Below, in pieces: positions 43,376-53,386 of a stretch of 64,000 nucleotides of DNA (within the stretch, counting starts at the first letter, position 1; each line of letters begins with the position of its first letter). The notes under the pieces were generated by a model. It made no database searches and was not told where the DNA came from. It worked only from the letters and a program-made list of their open reading frames with translations. This DNA comes from Brachypterus glaber (lineage: Eukaryota > Arthropoda > Insecta > Coleoptera > Kateretidae): assembly GCA_958510825.1 (NCBI GenBank), contig OY294050.1, positions 11,633,340 to 11,697,339 on the forward strand, given 5' to 3'. The position numbers were made by a program, and so were the translations under genes.

Positions 43376-43718
43376 TTTTTTTTATAATAAAATTATAGTT
43401 TTTGATTGCTTTTTGTACATTTTTAATATTAACCTCAGAAAAAACGTTTTCAATATATGCACAATCTGACAACGCTGTTTATTTATCATCTTAGCAGGGT
43501 ACTAAATTGAAGTAGAGAAGCAGAAGAAGAAGAGAAATGTACTTAAAAATGCACAAAATTCGTACTTTTTTAAATTAATTTCTCGCTAATTTGTGAGTAA
43601 TCCGTAATTTTTTTTTTGCAAAAATACTATTTAAGGTAAGTACTTTTTTTTGGTTTAAAAAAAATTGAGAATTCGTGTGGCCGGTAAGTTCACCGGCCCC
43701 GTAAATTCTAACTCCCAA
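43376..43718. other. Non-coding, nothing recognised
   Basis: A+T-rich, ending in CAATTGGGAG beside the SINE head. Confidence 0.4.
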
Positions 43719-43998
43719 TTGGGAGCACAGCGTAGTGGCTAGCGCGTATGCATGGCAAGCCTACTAGGGTGAGTTCGATTCTCACTGGCGCCGATTTTCC
43801 TTTATCGGTTAATTAATAATTGAAATTTAGCGAAGGCGATAAGTGAAACGGACACTCCCTAGAAACTGGTTTGAAAGTCAGTATAAGCCGATGGTTCCCT
43901 CTACTACTAGCCCACACAAGTCCTGGATTTAGGGGATGCTTAATTAAGTAGAATAGTACGAAGTTAAACAAACAAACAAACAAACAAACAAACAAACT
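43719..43998 (+). mobile_element. tRNA-derived SINE with (AAAC)n tail, copy 2
   Basis: Head TTGGGAGCACAGCGTAGTGG / CTAGCGCG (box A-like), GAGTTCGATTCTCACTGGCG (box B), body CCTAGAAACTGGTTTGAAAG and GGTTCCCTCTACTACTAGCC, tail about seven AAAC units. It is in opposite orientation to copy 1 and highly similar. The open frame on the other strand is an artefact. No clear target duplication. Confidence 0.85.
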
Positions 43999-46654
43999 AG
44001 TATGCTTAAGCTTTAAAAAAAAGAAAAACCAGTTAGTGATATTGTATAAGTGAATTTTCCCACTTTTATATATTTGTTTTTTATGTTTAAGGCATTTAAA
44101 CAAACAATCAAATTACTCTTTTTAATCCACCAATCACAGACGCAACTTACATATGAATAATAATCTATAAATTAAATTGAATTGAATTAAATTACAAAAA
44201 TTATTTGAAAGTTTCTTAGAAATTAAAAATTGTATGTGATTGGTGAATTTCTTAAAATCTAAAATATGGGTAATGTTGGTAATATTGGTAAGGAAATAAA
44301 AATGACCGAATAAACGACGATGTTGCGTTGATGTCGTGCTAATTATGTGTTTGTGTCAGGGAAAAATTAAACCAAATGCGACTTATTGTTTAAAAGTTTC
44401 AGAAAAATTAGCAAAGATTTCATTGAACACTTTAAAATTGATGATTTTTTTAGAATTAATTCAACACTGTAATGCAGACTGCATTAAGTAGGACCTACAT
44501 CACCATAAACATGCAATCTTACCTTGCTAAAAATTCTAAATAGTACCGCATTGAAATCAACTAAATTGGATTGGATTTCATAAAAATACATTGCATTTCA
44601 TTGAATTTGATATGTATTTGAAAACTTTCATTGAGTTTCATATGAAATTTTCCACTGTGCGTAATGCCTGTGTGGAAGTTCTACCCTTCAGATAAATTAG
44701 AATTAGGCAACGCGCGTATCAAGGTAATATTGTAAATCTTGTTGTAATTCGAACACTATAGCCAACTAAGACGTAGAATCAGCATAAATTTAATAATTAC
44801 TACGGTTCCTTCCTCTTCGGGGAAAGAAACAATGTCGAGTAGTCTCTTTGAGAAGGTCGTATCTATTGATTCCTAATTTTTTACTTTCCAGCGGACCTTG
44901 GCAGAGAAAAAATTTCGATTTTCAGATGTTGATATATTCATCCAAAAAACGAATTTGTTCATCCGTCCAGAGGCCTACTGTAGGCCAACTGTTAGAGTCC
45001 ATAGGTGTCGTTTGACGGATCAAAACCAAACGTTAAACTCAAGGTTTCTGCGGGGTTGCTCCATGATTTTTTCTTAATTTTTCTCCACTATCCCAAATCA
45101 GGAAATTTTTTAAATCTTGTTAAATGTTTTATATAAAACCGCGGCACATTATAAAACGAAAAGCAATATATTCACAGAGAGACTAGCAAAAGAAAAACAG
45201 TCTTTTAAGTGACAACTTCTCATTCAGTCATACAAAAATGTTAGTTTGAACTGAAAGCTTTGATAGTGTTTGCGGTATTTCAAAGTACAGAGAGCTACGA
45301 AGGTAGTTTACAAAAACGTAGGGTTTCCAACAAAGAGGTCATACATTGTTTAACACCGCAACACCTCGAAATAGTCCAGTTACACTAAGACATCGGACAT
45401 CAAAGGACCTCAAGTCTGCACTGGTCAGTCTCTGTTGACAAAGCAACTCTTTGACACCCTAGCTAACTTGGACGCCGCACGTTTAATTAACAACGCCTCC
45501 CAGACCGGGGGCGGCGTTTTCTCTAAGATAACTTTGATTCATTGCATTCACACTGTCCGTATGTTTGCACCGGCATTCGTTTGTCGTCAACGGAATGAGA
45601 GATAAGCCGCCGCCTAAATTATTCAGAGGTTTGAGGGAAATCGGAATTTGATATCGTTTCACAACCGCATCCTTTAAAGACCAGTAATTATGAATTTTGA
45701 AAATTCTTGGGAAGTTGGACCAAATACAAAAAACAACAATTTGACAAAATGGTTTAACGGATTTAAAAACAAATTTCTCTCCTTACTCCATAGACAAAAT
45801 TATGTGACGTTATATTAAAAGATCCTGTCTTAAAAAAAAAAAACAGAAAGACAGACAAACAAAAAAAGTTAAGCACCATGGGTAAGATTTTCTAATTCTA
45901 TGGTGGGTATAGCAAATATAAATTGTTTATAATTAACATTAGAAAGATGTTTAATATTATATAAACAGTATTCTTAAAATAGTTTCATAATTGCAGATAA
46001 AATCGGATAAGTGTAAAATCAAGTGCACGTATGTGTTAGTAATATAGTTTACACTTATTTACTCATAACTTTCACTAATACTCGGTCTGGTAGATAGATA
46101 GTCAACTTTAATAAGTTGACAGTGAATATGACCTACAAACTCACGTCTGAAAAATACTGTATTGATCGGAAAATCAATGCGGGATAAGTTAAACGTGACA
46201 AGATTCTGGAAGAGTGTTTGACGGGAATGCACGTCCACATATTTCTCAATATCCTGTCATTAAGGAATAACTTTGCCAAATCGAAAAAGTTTCTGCCAGT
46301 TAAAAAGATATCTTTCGTTGAATATATATTTCTTTCGTATATATCAGGATGATTTGTCAAGAATTATAAGTTGAAGATACAGAGATATTCGAAGATATTC
46401 GGAAGATATGGTTATGAGCAAACTTATAGATAATTTTAAGAGCTAGAAGTTTGCTAATAAACACTTCTATCCTCCCTTGAATAATTTGGCTAAAAAGTCC
46501 AAACGAAAAAAAAAAGATATTGGCTAAATTTGAATATAACTAGATTGTTATTATTATAATTAAAAATGATTTTCACAAAAACTGTTGGAAATTTGCCTTA
46601 ACGAGTCCTTAACGAAATTGGTAATATGCATTTTTATCGTAAGATGCATATTTA
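43999..46654. other. Long non-coding stretch; G+C-enriched island 45360-45640
   Basis: Nothing recognised except that 45360-45640 is clearly richer in G+C than its surroundings (CGGGGGCGGCGTT, AGCCGCCGCC) and free of the window's repeat families. It could be unique regulatory or exonic-remnant DNA, but no frame supports coding. Confidence 0.35.
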
Positions 46655-46796
46655 CCGCGATAACCTCACTCGCGCCGAAAATTCAAGATAGTGGACACAC
46701 CTTACGCAAATCGCCCGTTGAAAAACTAATAGGAGTGTACTGTTAGCATCCACTACTACCCTTTAAAATATCAGCTCGTGTACATTTATTACAAAT
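46655..46796 (+). repeat. Dispersed repeat family I, copy 2
   Basis: It matches 13070-13205: CGATAACC, AAAATTCAAGATAGTGGACA, CGCAAATCGCCCGTTGAAAA, CATCCACTACTACCC, TTTAAAATATCAGCTCGTGT. Confidence 0.6.
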
Positions 46797-47600
46797 AACA
46801 TTTATTATGGACTAAAATGCTTTGAAAATCATTCTTACATTAGGAATTCCTGTAACTTTTAAATTAAAAATAATGCAAGGCTTTAATGCATTTAAATTAT
46901 TGTAATTACAGTCTAATAAGGTATAAAATATCTTGATAGGTACCAGAACGACTTAAAACAGATAAATAAATAAATAAAAAAACAAATAAATAAATGATTA
47001 CCTATTAGTACTTAGAAATACCTTTGTAACTGCTACATTTTGTAGCAACTGTTTCTAGAATCTTTTCTGCGATATACATAACATGTTATGTCTACTATAA
47101 ATTTTCTGGTTATGAATGAAGGAGGATTTTTTTACCACGTTTAGACACAGCCCTAATTACCGAGATTAATAACTCCTCTAGCATCCTCACTTTATCTAAA
47201 ACAACTTGACAGAAAAAGACAGACTGATTTAATAATTCCGGAAGTTAATGCTGTGTAAAATTTTCAAATCTTGAATAAATGAATCTGAATCTGAATCTGA
47301 AATGTGCATAATTTATAAAACAATTACTTTTTTGCTTAAAAGTGCAACAATAAGTAGTCTAAAAATATGATCTTTCCCATAATATTCCTTAAACCTGCAA
47401 GCAAAAATCAATACTTATTTTATTGTACATATTGAGTGATGTAGTCATGACCCCTTTTATTAAACGGAATGGGAATAATTGTGTTCGGTTGTGTAATCCT
47501 TGTTTTATGAAAGTATGTCTGTTTCTATTCATAGAGATTAAATATCTGAATGTTAGGGTGTTCCTATTTTAGATTTTAAGGTTTCACGGCCATTAAGATA
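46797..47600. other. Non-coding; (AAAT)n tail-like run at 46962-46997
   Basis: CCAGAACGACTTAAAACAGA runs into AAATAAATAAATAAA, resembling another retroposon tail. GAATCTGAATCTGAATCTGA is a short tandem repeat near 47281. Confidence 0.4.
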
Positions 47601-47649
47601 TAAAGAACTTTCACTTTCGGGTTTAGACCGTGTTAATGGATTTTCACTT

Positions 47650-47690
47650 TCCGACGTTTCGTCTCTTACTACTAGAGACATCTTCAGGGA
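47650..47690 (-). ncRNA. Hammerhead-ribozyme-like motif (Penelope family 1, copy 2)
   Basis: The same sequence as 10932-10972 on the minus strand: TCC, CTGAAGA, GTCTC/GAGAC stem II, GAAAC and GTC|GGA. It begins about 40 bp after the end of the endonuclease frame, which ties the motif to a Penelope-like element. The zero-loop ACGT stem III would need pairing with a second copy. Confidence 0.55.
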
Positions 47691-47730
47691 ATAATCTGAA
47701 ACTAAGTTTCGAATCAACTTGTGTCACTAT

Positions 47731-48036
47731 TTATGACGAGTTGTGGTTATTCACCCGTGACGAGGTTTTTCCTATCAAAGACTTCCATATTGCAGGTAAG
47801 TGGTAACCAGTGTCCCGATTGATATTGTTAGGATGCTTGATGATTTCTATCGATTCCCGTATCTTCCTTGGCATTTTTCTGTTTTCTGTTAATATTTGTT
47901 TTGTTTCAGACAAATTGATTTTATGACCTGTTTCATGTACATGTTCGGCTACTGCCGATAAGGAAATTTGTTTCTTTCTTATATTGCGCTCATGCTCTTG
48001 AAGTCTTGTAGAAATTTTTCTCTTAGTTTCACCTAT
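47731..48036 (-). pseudogene. Penelope-like GIY-YIG endonuclease, C-terminal fragment
   Basis: The readable frame starts at the YIG position as IGETKRKISTRLQEHERNI, then KKQISLSAVAEHVHETGHKI, then RKIRESIEIIKHPNNINRD and TGYHLPAIWKSLIG, ending NNHNSS and a stop. The KHPNNINRD block is characteristic of the C-terminus of Penelope ORFs. The Tyr of YIG appears as a TAA stop. Everything upstream (GVY half, reverse transcriptase) is lost, so it is a dead 5'-truncated fragment. Confidence 0.85.
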
Positions 48037-48044
48037 TTACCTTT

Positions 48045-48560
48045 TATTATGCTATTCACAGCGCGTAGCGCTAGAATAGTATTATACGGTAGTTTCGAAT
48101 TAAAACGTCCTAGACAAAAAAATCATGGATACAAATGTGTTTCATGAAAAAATAAGAAATTTTGAAAATGTTTGCCTGTCAACTCAACTCAAGAACGAAT
48201 TGTGGAGCAAACATGCAAACACGGATAAATCCATGTTTCTAATTTTGAGATATTAGCAGAAAACTTGTACACTGTAATCCCAAAAAAAATAAAATATCCT
48301 GGCGAAAACTGTTCATGCGTCATATAATTATCGGTTTTTGCTTGTATATGATGCGCTATATCAAAAAAGCGATACAAAATTAGTAAGAATCAATACTTAG
48401 GTCAAAATTAGCAAAAAGTGGATTTATCGGTTTTTGCATGTTTGCTCCACAATTATTCGATCAACTTGAAATTTTTAGGAAAAATCAACTTCTATGAGCG
48501 AAAGATCCCTATTGGTTTAAAAATAACCCCCCAAAAACAAAAAAAGTTATTGAGGATTTA
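48045..48560 (+). repeat. Dispersed repeat family J, copy 3, interrupted by a MITE
   Basis: CTATTCACAGCGCGTAGCGC, TAGTATTATACGGTA and AAATGTGTTTCATGAAAAAA match 29490-29815. The match breaks at AAGAACG (48197) and resumes at ATTCGATCAACTTG (48455) and AAAAATCAACTTCTATGAGC, with a 257-bp insert between. Confidence 0.7.
48198..48454. mobile_element. 257-bp MITE nested in repeat J
   Basis: Terminal inverted repeats of about 35 bp: AATTGTGGAGCAAACATGCA at 48198 and its exact complement ending GCTCCACAATT at 48454. Similarity continues through GATAAATCCA. It lies cleanly inside repeat J, so its ends are supported by the empty-site comparison with 29735-29750. No coding capacity. The superfamily is unknown. 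Confidence 0.8.
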
Positions 48561-49790
48561 TCTTCTCAAAAAAAGAAAAAGTAACATTTTCAAAAAAAAA
48601 AAAAACGGTTTACTCTCATCGAGACTCCCGTGCACTAAAAACTAGGTTCGCGTACCTTGAAGCAAGAGTCTTGATATTATTACTTACAGCAACCAACTTA
48701 AAACTTGGAAAAAAGGCAAATTGACAACCAAAAAAAATATTTCTGTCTTTTAAAGGATATCTTCGTCACTATAGTTTTGGCAATAATACACTAGACTGAA
48801 GTCCAAATATTCTGGACAATTTCATGAAATCACCTGTTTTAGTGGTCGTAACTCTGTTTATTTGCCAACACGTCCCAACCATTACCCCCATAGTATGGAT
48901 TTAGACGTTGGTCTTGAAACCATTCATAAATCCCTGTCTTTACTTACACTCAGATATATTTTCAGGAAAATGTTTCGTTGAAATCCAGTAAACGCGAAAC
49001 AATGGCTGAGTTTGGACACCAGAAGGGTCTAACTTGGTACTCCTCCAGTTCTAATTTTAATCTGAAAAAATACCATCCTAACAACATAAATTTTGCTCAA
49101 AGGATCACATATCAATTAAAACCAGCTGTCTCGAATGAGCGAGAATACTTTCTCATAAAAAAAGTTATGTCCAGAAACAATTTATTACATTTTGGTACAT
49201 TTTGGGGAGGAGGGCGTCTTGAAAAAAAATATAATAACATTTTTTGGTTAATTTATTTATTAATATATTTTACCTTTTAGGTGGTTTTTAAATTTTTCTT
49301 CTATTTTGAATACTAAAATAGTTATGTCCAGAAACAATTTATTACATTTTGGGGAGAAGTGGGGGGGGGTCATGGAAAAAAAAGATAATTACATTTTTTG
49401 TGTGATTTTATTTTACCTTTTAGGTGGTTTATTAGGAATAATAAGAAAGTTATGCCTAGAAACAATTTTTTAAATTTTGGTGGTAAGCCCCCCCCCAGGA
49501 CAAATTATCATAATAATTTTTATGTAGTTTTAATAACCGTTTTATGTGGTTTTTAAATTTTTCTTCTATTGAAAATAATTTAAAAAATACGACTAAAACA
49601 AAAATGTAACCCCCCTTTTACCCCTCTTCTCCACAACCGATTTTGCTCAAATACGAACTTGTCCAAGATAATATAAAAATACATATGCATACCAAATTTC
49701 AAGTACCTAGCTCAAAGCTTTTTTAAGTTATCGCGGATAGAGACAGACAGACCGACCGACAGACAGACATACATATTTTTTTTTCTTTTC
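48561..49790 (+). repeat. Repeat-rich stretch with three ~140-bp modules
   Basis: From about 49163 the block AGTTATGTCCAGAAACAATT ... TTTTACCTTTTAGGTGGTTT occurs three times (starting near 49163, 49318 and 49450) with growing divergence. It is followed by CAAATTTCAAGTACCTAGCT and a GACAGACAGACCGACC run at 49742. The frame at 48978-49280 overlaps the repeat and has no recognised domain. Confidence 0.5.
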
Positions 49791-50309
49791 ATTTTTAACG
49801 AAAAACCATGTATGATGAAAAATAATCATGAAATACGTTTAATAATGATAAAAAATTAACAAATTAATATTAATTTTACAAAAATAATATTGACCTAATA
49901 ATATTCTTAAGTAATATTATCCCAATATTATCTTTTGTCACGTTTTTTTTACGGTACCCGCAAAATAAAAATAAAGACTAATGCAAAAGTAAATAGTAAT
50001 TGTTTGATTTTTATTATAATAGATGGATTCGTAATTTGAAACGGCGTGATGACGTTTGCATTAAGAGTACGGATGTCACGTGTCTGTCCGGAAACCGAAA
50101 CCGGAGTCAACAAAACGAACCATTAGCGTTCCAGCTACTTTTCTTTTACTGTCTGCAACAACGTTTATTTTGTTTTGTTTATTCAATATTTAACAACACA
50201 GAAAAAGTTTACTAAATTACCTGCTCCTTTTTGCCTTCCCTATTTAAATTTTTTTAATATTTTGGAAAATCCTTGTATTTGTGGAAAAAGTTATCAATTG
50301 TTTTTTGCG
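49791..50309. other. Non-coding, nothing recognised
   Basis: The frame at 50000-50215 has no domain and no supporting context. Confidence 0.4.
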
Positions 50310-50945
50310 TATTTTTGAGTCGATATAAATCACTTCGAGCAAAACAATTGTCGGCAGGTCGATCGGTCGGTTGTCTTGAGGGCACGATAAATTAAGAACG
50401 CTTTAAGCTAGATACTTAAAACTTGGTATACAGGTAGGTTACCAAAAGTTATCGTTTGAGATTGTTTTTGGTAAACATTGGGGTGGGGAAAAATTGAAAA
50501 TTTGTATATAGGGGTTTTTTGAGGTTGCTGATAATCTGATAATAAATATTTTCTAAATTCACCCCACGGGGGTGAGGGGTATATATTTTTAAATGTTTAC
50601 AAGATTTTCGTAAAAATTTGTATATGGGGGTTTTTGAGGATGACGAAACTAAAACTCCACCGGAAGAGAGTAGGGGTAATTAATTTTCAATACTTACATT
50701 ATTTTTGAGAAAATCGGTATTTTTGAGGTCGCTAAAACTGAATCTCGAAATAAAAAATTCTAAATCCACCTCTCGAGAAGCGGGGGGTATTTTTGTTGAA
50801 AATTTGTATACTGGAGTTTTTAAGGTCGCTGAAAACTGATTTTTTGATAAGAATGCTGGGTTTTTTAAGGTTGCTGAAAGTAAATCTGATAATAAAAAAT
50901 TCATTTCACGTGCGGAGGTAAAAAGGGATAGCTTTTATACTGAAC
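50310..50945 (+). repeat. Modular repeat family K, copy 3
   Basis: It follows the order of 5030-5465 (CGATATAAATCACTTCGAGC, GTCGATCGGTCGGT, AGAACGCTTTAAGCTAGATA, GGTTACCAAAAGTTATCG). It then extends with four or five ~85-bp modules containing GGTTGCTGAAAGTAAATCTG-type phrases, to GTGCGGAGGTAAAAAGGGAT. Confidence 0.65.
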
Positions 50946-51538
50946 AGTATATTTTTATAATTTTTTTTTTGTGGAATTATCCTGTGGTATTACATTTTTT
51001 ACTGGCGCATTTTTTAGTTTTGATCCTCAGAAAGTGAAATTAATATTTTTCATCCACCTGTCCGTATATCACGATTTCTTATCCGCACAAGAAATTAAGA
51101 CAGAATAATCCAAACGACTTCATAAAAAATTACCTGAAAGGACAGGAAGCCTTTTGAAAATAAAAGAAACTCATCCAACCTAAGAAAGTTATAGGTGCTA
51201 AACATTAAAAAAAAGATCGAAAATAGTGGAAGTAAATTTCCGATCAACTTCGTTTTTTATTTTTATTTTTTTCAGTAAAAAATACTTTTTCTTCAAGCGT
51301 ACTAAAATGTTCATATTTTATAACTGAACGCACTAGTTAGAAGTGATCTACTTTTTTACAGTAAAAAAATGAGTTCATTGTTGTACGCCGTAAAAAAAAA
51401 ATTAGTTAACAAAACCACCACTGGCGGCAGCACTTTTTGACTTTGATGACAGACATACTTTAAACTTGTTTGTTTATTATGTAAACAGGTGGTTGACTCG
51501 AGATTCTGTGCAAAAACCTTGTGTGAAATTGATTAAAA
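50946..51538. other. Non-coding, nothing recognised
   Basis: A+T-rich sequence leading to a short ORF at 51539. Confidence 0.4.
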
Positions 51539-51690
51539 ATGATTAAAGAAGAATATATGGTTTATACACCTACAAATCTCTCCGAAATTGAAAATGCTAC
51601 ATTAGACAAGTTACCATCGAAATCGCGAAAAGTGTACGATTTAACCTACGAAAAAAAATTAAAATGAGCTAAGGAAGTTTTAAGTTTATT
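51539..51690 (+). pseudogene. Possible N-terminal remnant of a Crypton-like recombinase
   Basis: A 42-codon ORF from ATG 51539 carries ATLDKLPSKSRKVYDLTYEK before a TGA at 51665-51667. The next in-frame codons read AKEVLSLF, so a single change of TGG (Trp) to TGA would explain the stop. 'LPSKS..Y...Y..F..W' is the style of the N-terminal helical domain of animal Crypton and KIAA1958-like recombinases. No catalytic domain follows. A lone first exon of a host gene is the alternative. Confidence 0.35.
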
Positions 51691-51804
51691 TCGAAAGGGT
51701 TTTATTGGCCTATTTTAATAAAAAAAAAAAACATACTTTATTACTGAATAAATTAAATTCAAAAATTAATATTTAAAAAAATATATATTATATGCTTGAA
51801 GAAA

Positions 51805-51944
51805 AAATAGTATGTTTCACTCAGAGGAAAAGTGTTTTTTTTACTCATCTGTAGTTTCTGAACTCCGCTTCGCGTCATCCGTAAATTCTACAGACTAGTA
51901 AAAAAAAGCTTCACTTTTCCTCTTAGTAAAACAATATACTATTT
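51805..51944. repeat. Foldback with ~60-bp arms
   Basis: AAATAGTATGTTTCACTCAG, AGGAAAAGTG and TTTTTTTACTCATCTGTAG mirror the right side (CTACAGACTAGTAAAAAAAA, CACTTTTCCTCTTAGTAAAA, ATATACTATTT) around CTTCGCG. Non-coding. Confidence 0.7.
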
Positions 51945-52680
51945 CATAAAATGATCAATCCTGTTGAATTTGAAAAAAATCCGCCAAAAACAAAAATACT
52001 TTTGATAAATAGCCAATACAAGCAGATCGGTTAAAATGATTTTATATTCAGAGCAATATACTGAACATTAAATTATTTTCGGGCTAAGCCACAAAATAGT
52101 AACTAAAACCCAACTATCTATTAAACTAACCCCTAAAAACAACAACGCATATGGTAAACGTTTATAATTACCACAATAGCCATAATCTATTTCAAACACG
52201 TAATAAAATGACAGCGGAGGCTTTAAGATTTCTTCTATACTGCCCATTCACACAAAAAGACAGTAACAACAATAACGTTTAGTTAAAAAACATAAAGATT
52301 TTTCTAATAAATAAAAATAGTCTCAGATTTTATAATACCATCACTGGAAAATATTTAGTGATACTGTAGCCTATGGGCTACACTATGTGTCAAAAGCTGG
52401 GAAATTTTCACTTAAAAAGTTGAGAAATCTGGATTATATTTTAAAAAGTTGGTAAATTGTGAGTATAAGACTTTTTTAGTCATCAAAATTTTCTGCTCTA
52501 GGGGTAAACCTTTTTTTTTAATCCCAATTTTTTTGCCAGGGGTAAAACCTTTTTTCAAAAGTGATGTTTTTTTAATAGTTGGTAAATATAGTTTTATTAG
52601 TTGGATATTTTGGTGGTCTCCCCCCCCCAACGATATCCTATATCATAAGTATTTAGTACCTATACTGTTTTCATAATACA
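51945..52680. other. Non-coding, nothing recognised
   Basis: Opposed open frames at 52412-52676 lie in T- and C-rich simple sequence and are not supported. Confidence 0.4.
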
Positions 52681-53386
52681 TACAGTGCGGTCCAAAAGTC
52701 ACCCCCCCTTTTAACTACTTAACTTTTTGAACGAGTTGAGATATCGACTTCAAATTTAGAACTCTTAAATAAGACAATTTAAACTATCTTTTAGCATATA
52801 TTTGATATTTTCAGCTCTTAAAATGTGGGCAGGGGGGCATGGGGAACATTTTTTTTAATGGAAAGGGGGGTCGTGTGATACATCATTTTAAAGCTTATAA
52901 AATTCTCTATTTAAACTAACATTTTTAATTTTTTTAAGGTTTTGATTTTTTAATTTTTTGTGCTAAAACATTCGATTTTTTAAGTTTTTTTTGTAAATTT
53001 TTATTTATGTCAACTAAAATTAGTTTAAAAGTATAATTAACATTTTTTTATGATGAAATTACGCATTTTAAAAAAAATATTTGTTTTTTTAGAGGAATTT
53101 TGACATTAATACCTATTTTCAACCCCATTTTAAACCCAATTTTTTTTTTATTTAAAAATATGGAGTTAAATGGAAAATGTTATAAGCTTTAAAATGATGT
53201 ATTACACGACCCCCCTTTCCATTAAAAAAAATGTGCCCCCATGCCCCCCTGCCCACATTTTAAGAGCTGAAAGTATTAAATATATGCTTAAAGATAGTTT
53301 AAGTGTCTTATTTAAAAGTTCCAAATTTGAAGTCGATATCTCAACTGGTTCAAAAGTTAAGAGGGGGGGATGACTTTTGGACTGTA
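52681..53386. mobile_element. Long-TIR MITE family C, complete copy (706 bp)
   Basis: The left end is TACAGTGCGGTCCAAAAGTC and the right end is the complement of TACAGTCCAAAAGTC. The arms stay complementary for about 220 bp (GAGATATCGACTTCAAATTT, GTGGGCAGGGGGGCATGGGG, CGTGTGATACATCATTTTAA). TA stands at both ends. The centre is non-coding. TIR and TA suggest a Tc1/mariner-type non-autonomous element (inference). A damaged relative is at 7652-8248. The frame 53170-53373 reads the right arm. Confidence 0.8.

Larger units (their letters stand above)
47601..48036 (-). mobile_element. Penelope-like element fragment (family 1), 3' end
   Basis: On the minus strand a GIY-YIG C-terminus (47731-48036) is followed by a short 3' region containing a hammerhead-like motif. 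It ends near 47601, where identity with 10919-11021 stops. The 5' boundary is at the edge of repeat J (about 48045). The rest of the element, including the reverse transcriptase, is absent. Confidence 0.8.

Noticed and set aside
52412..52676. Opposed frames of 72 and 75 codons
   Set aside because: They are mirror readings of a T/G/C-run-rich stretch without protein-like signal.
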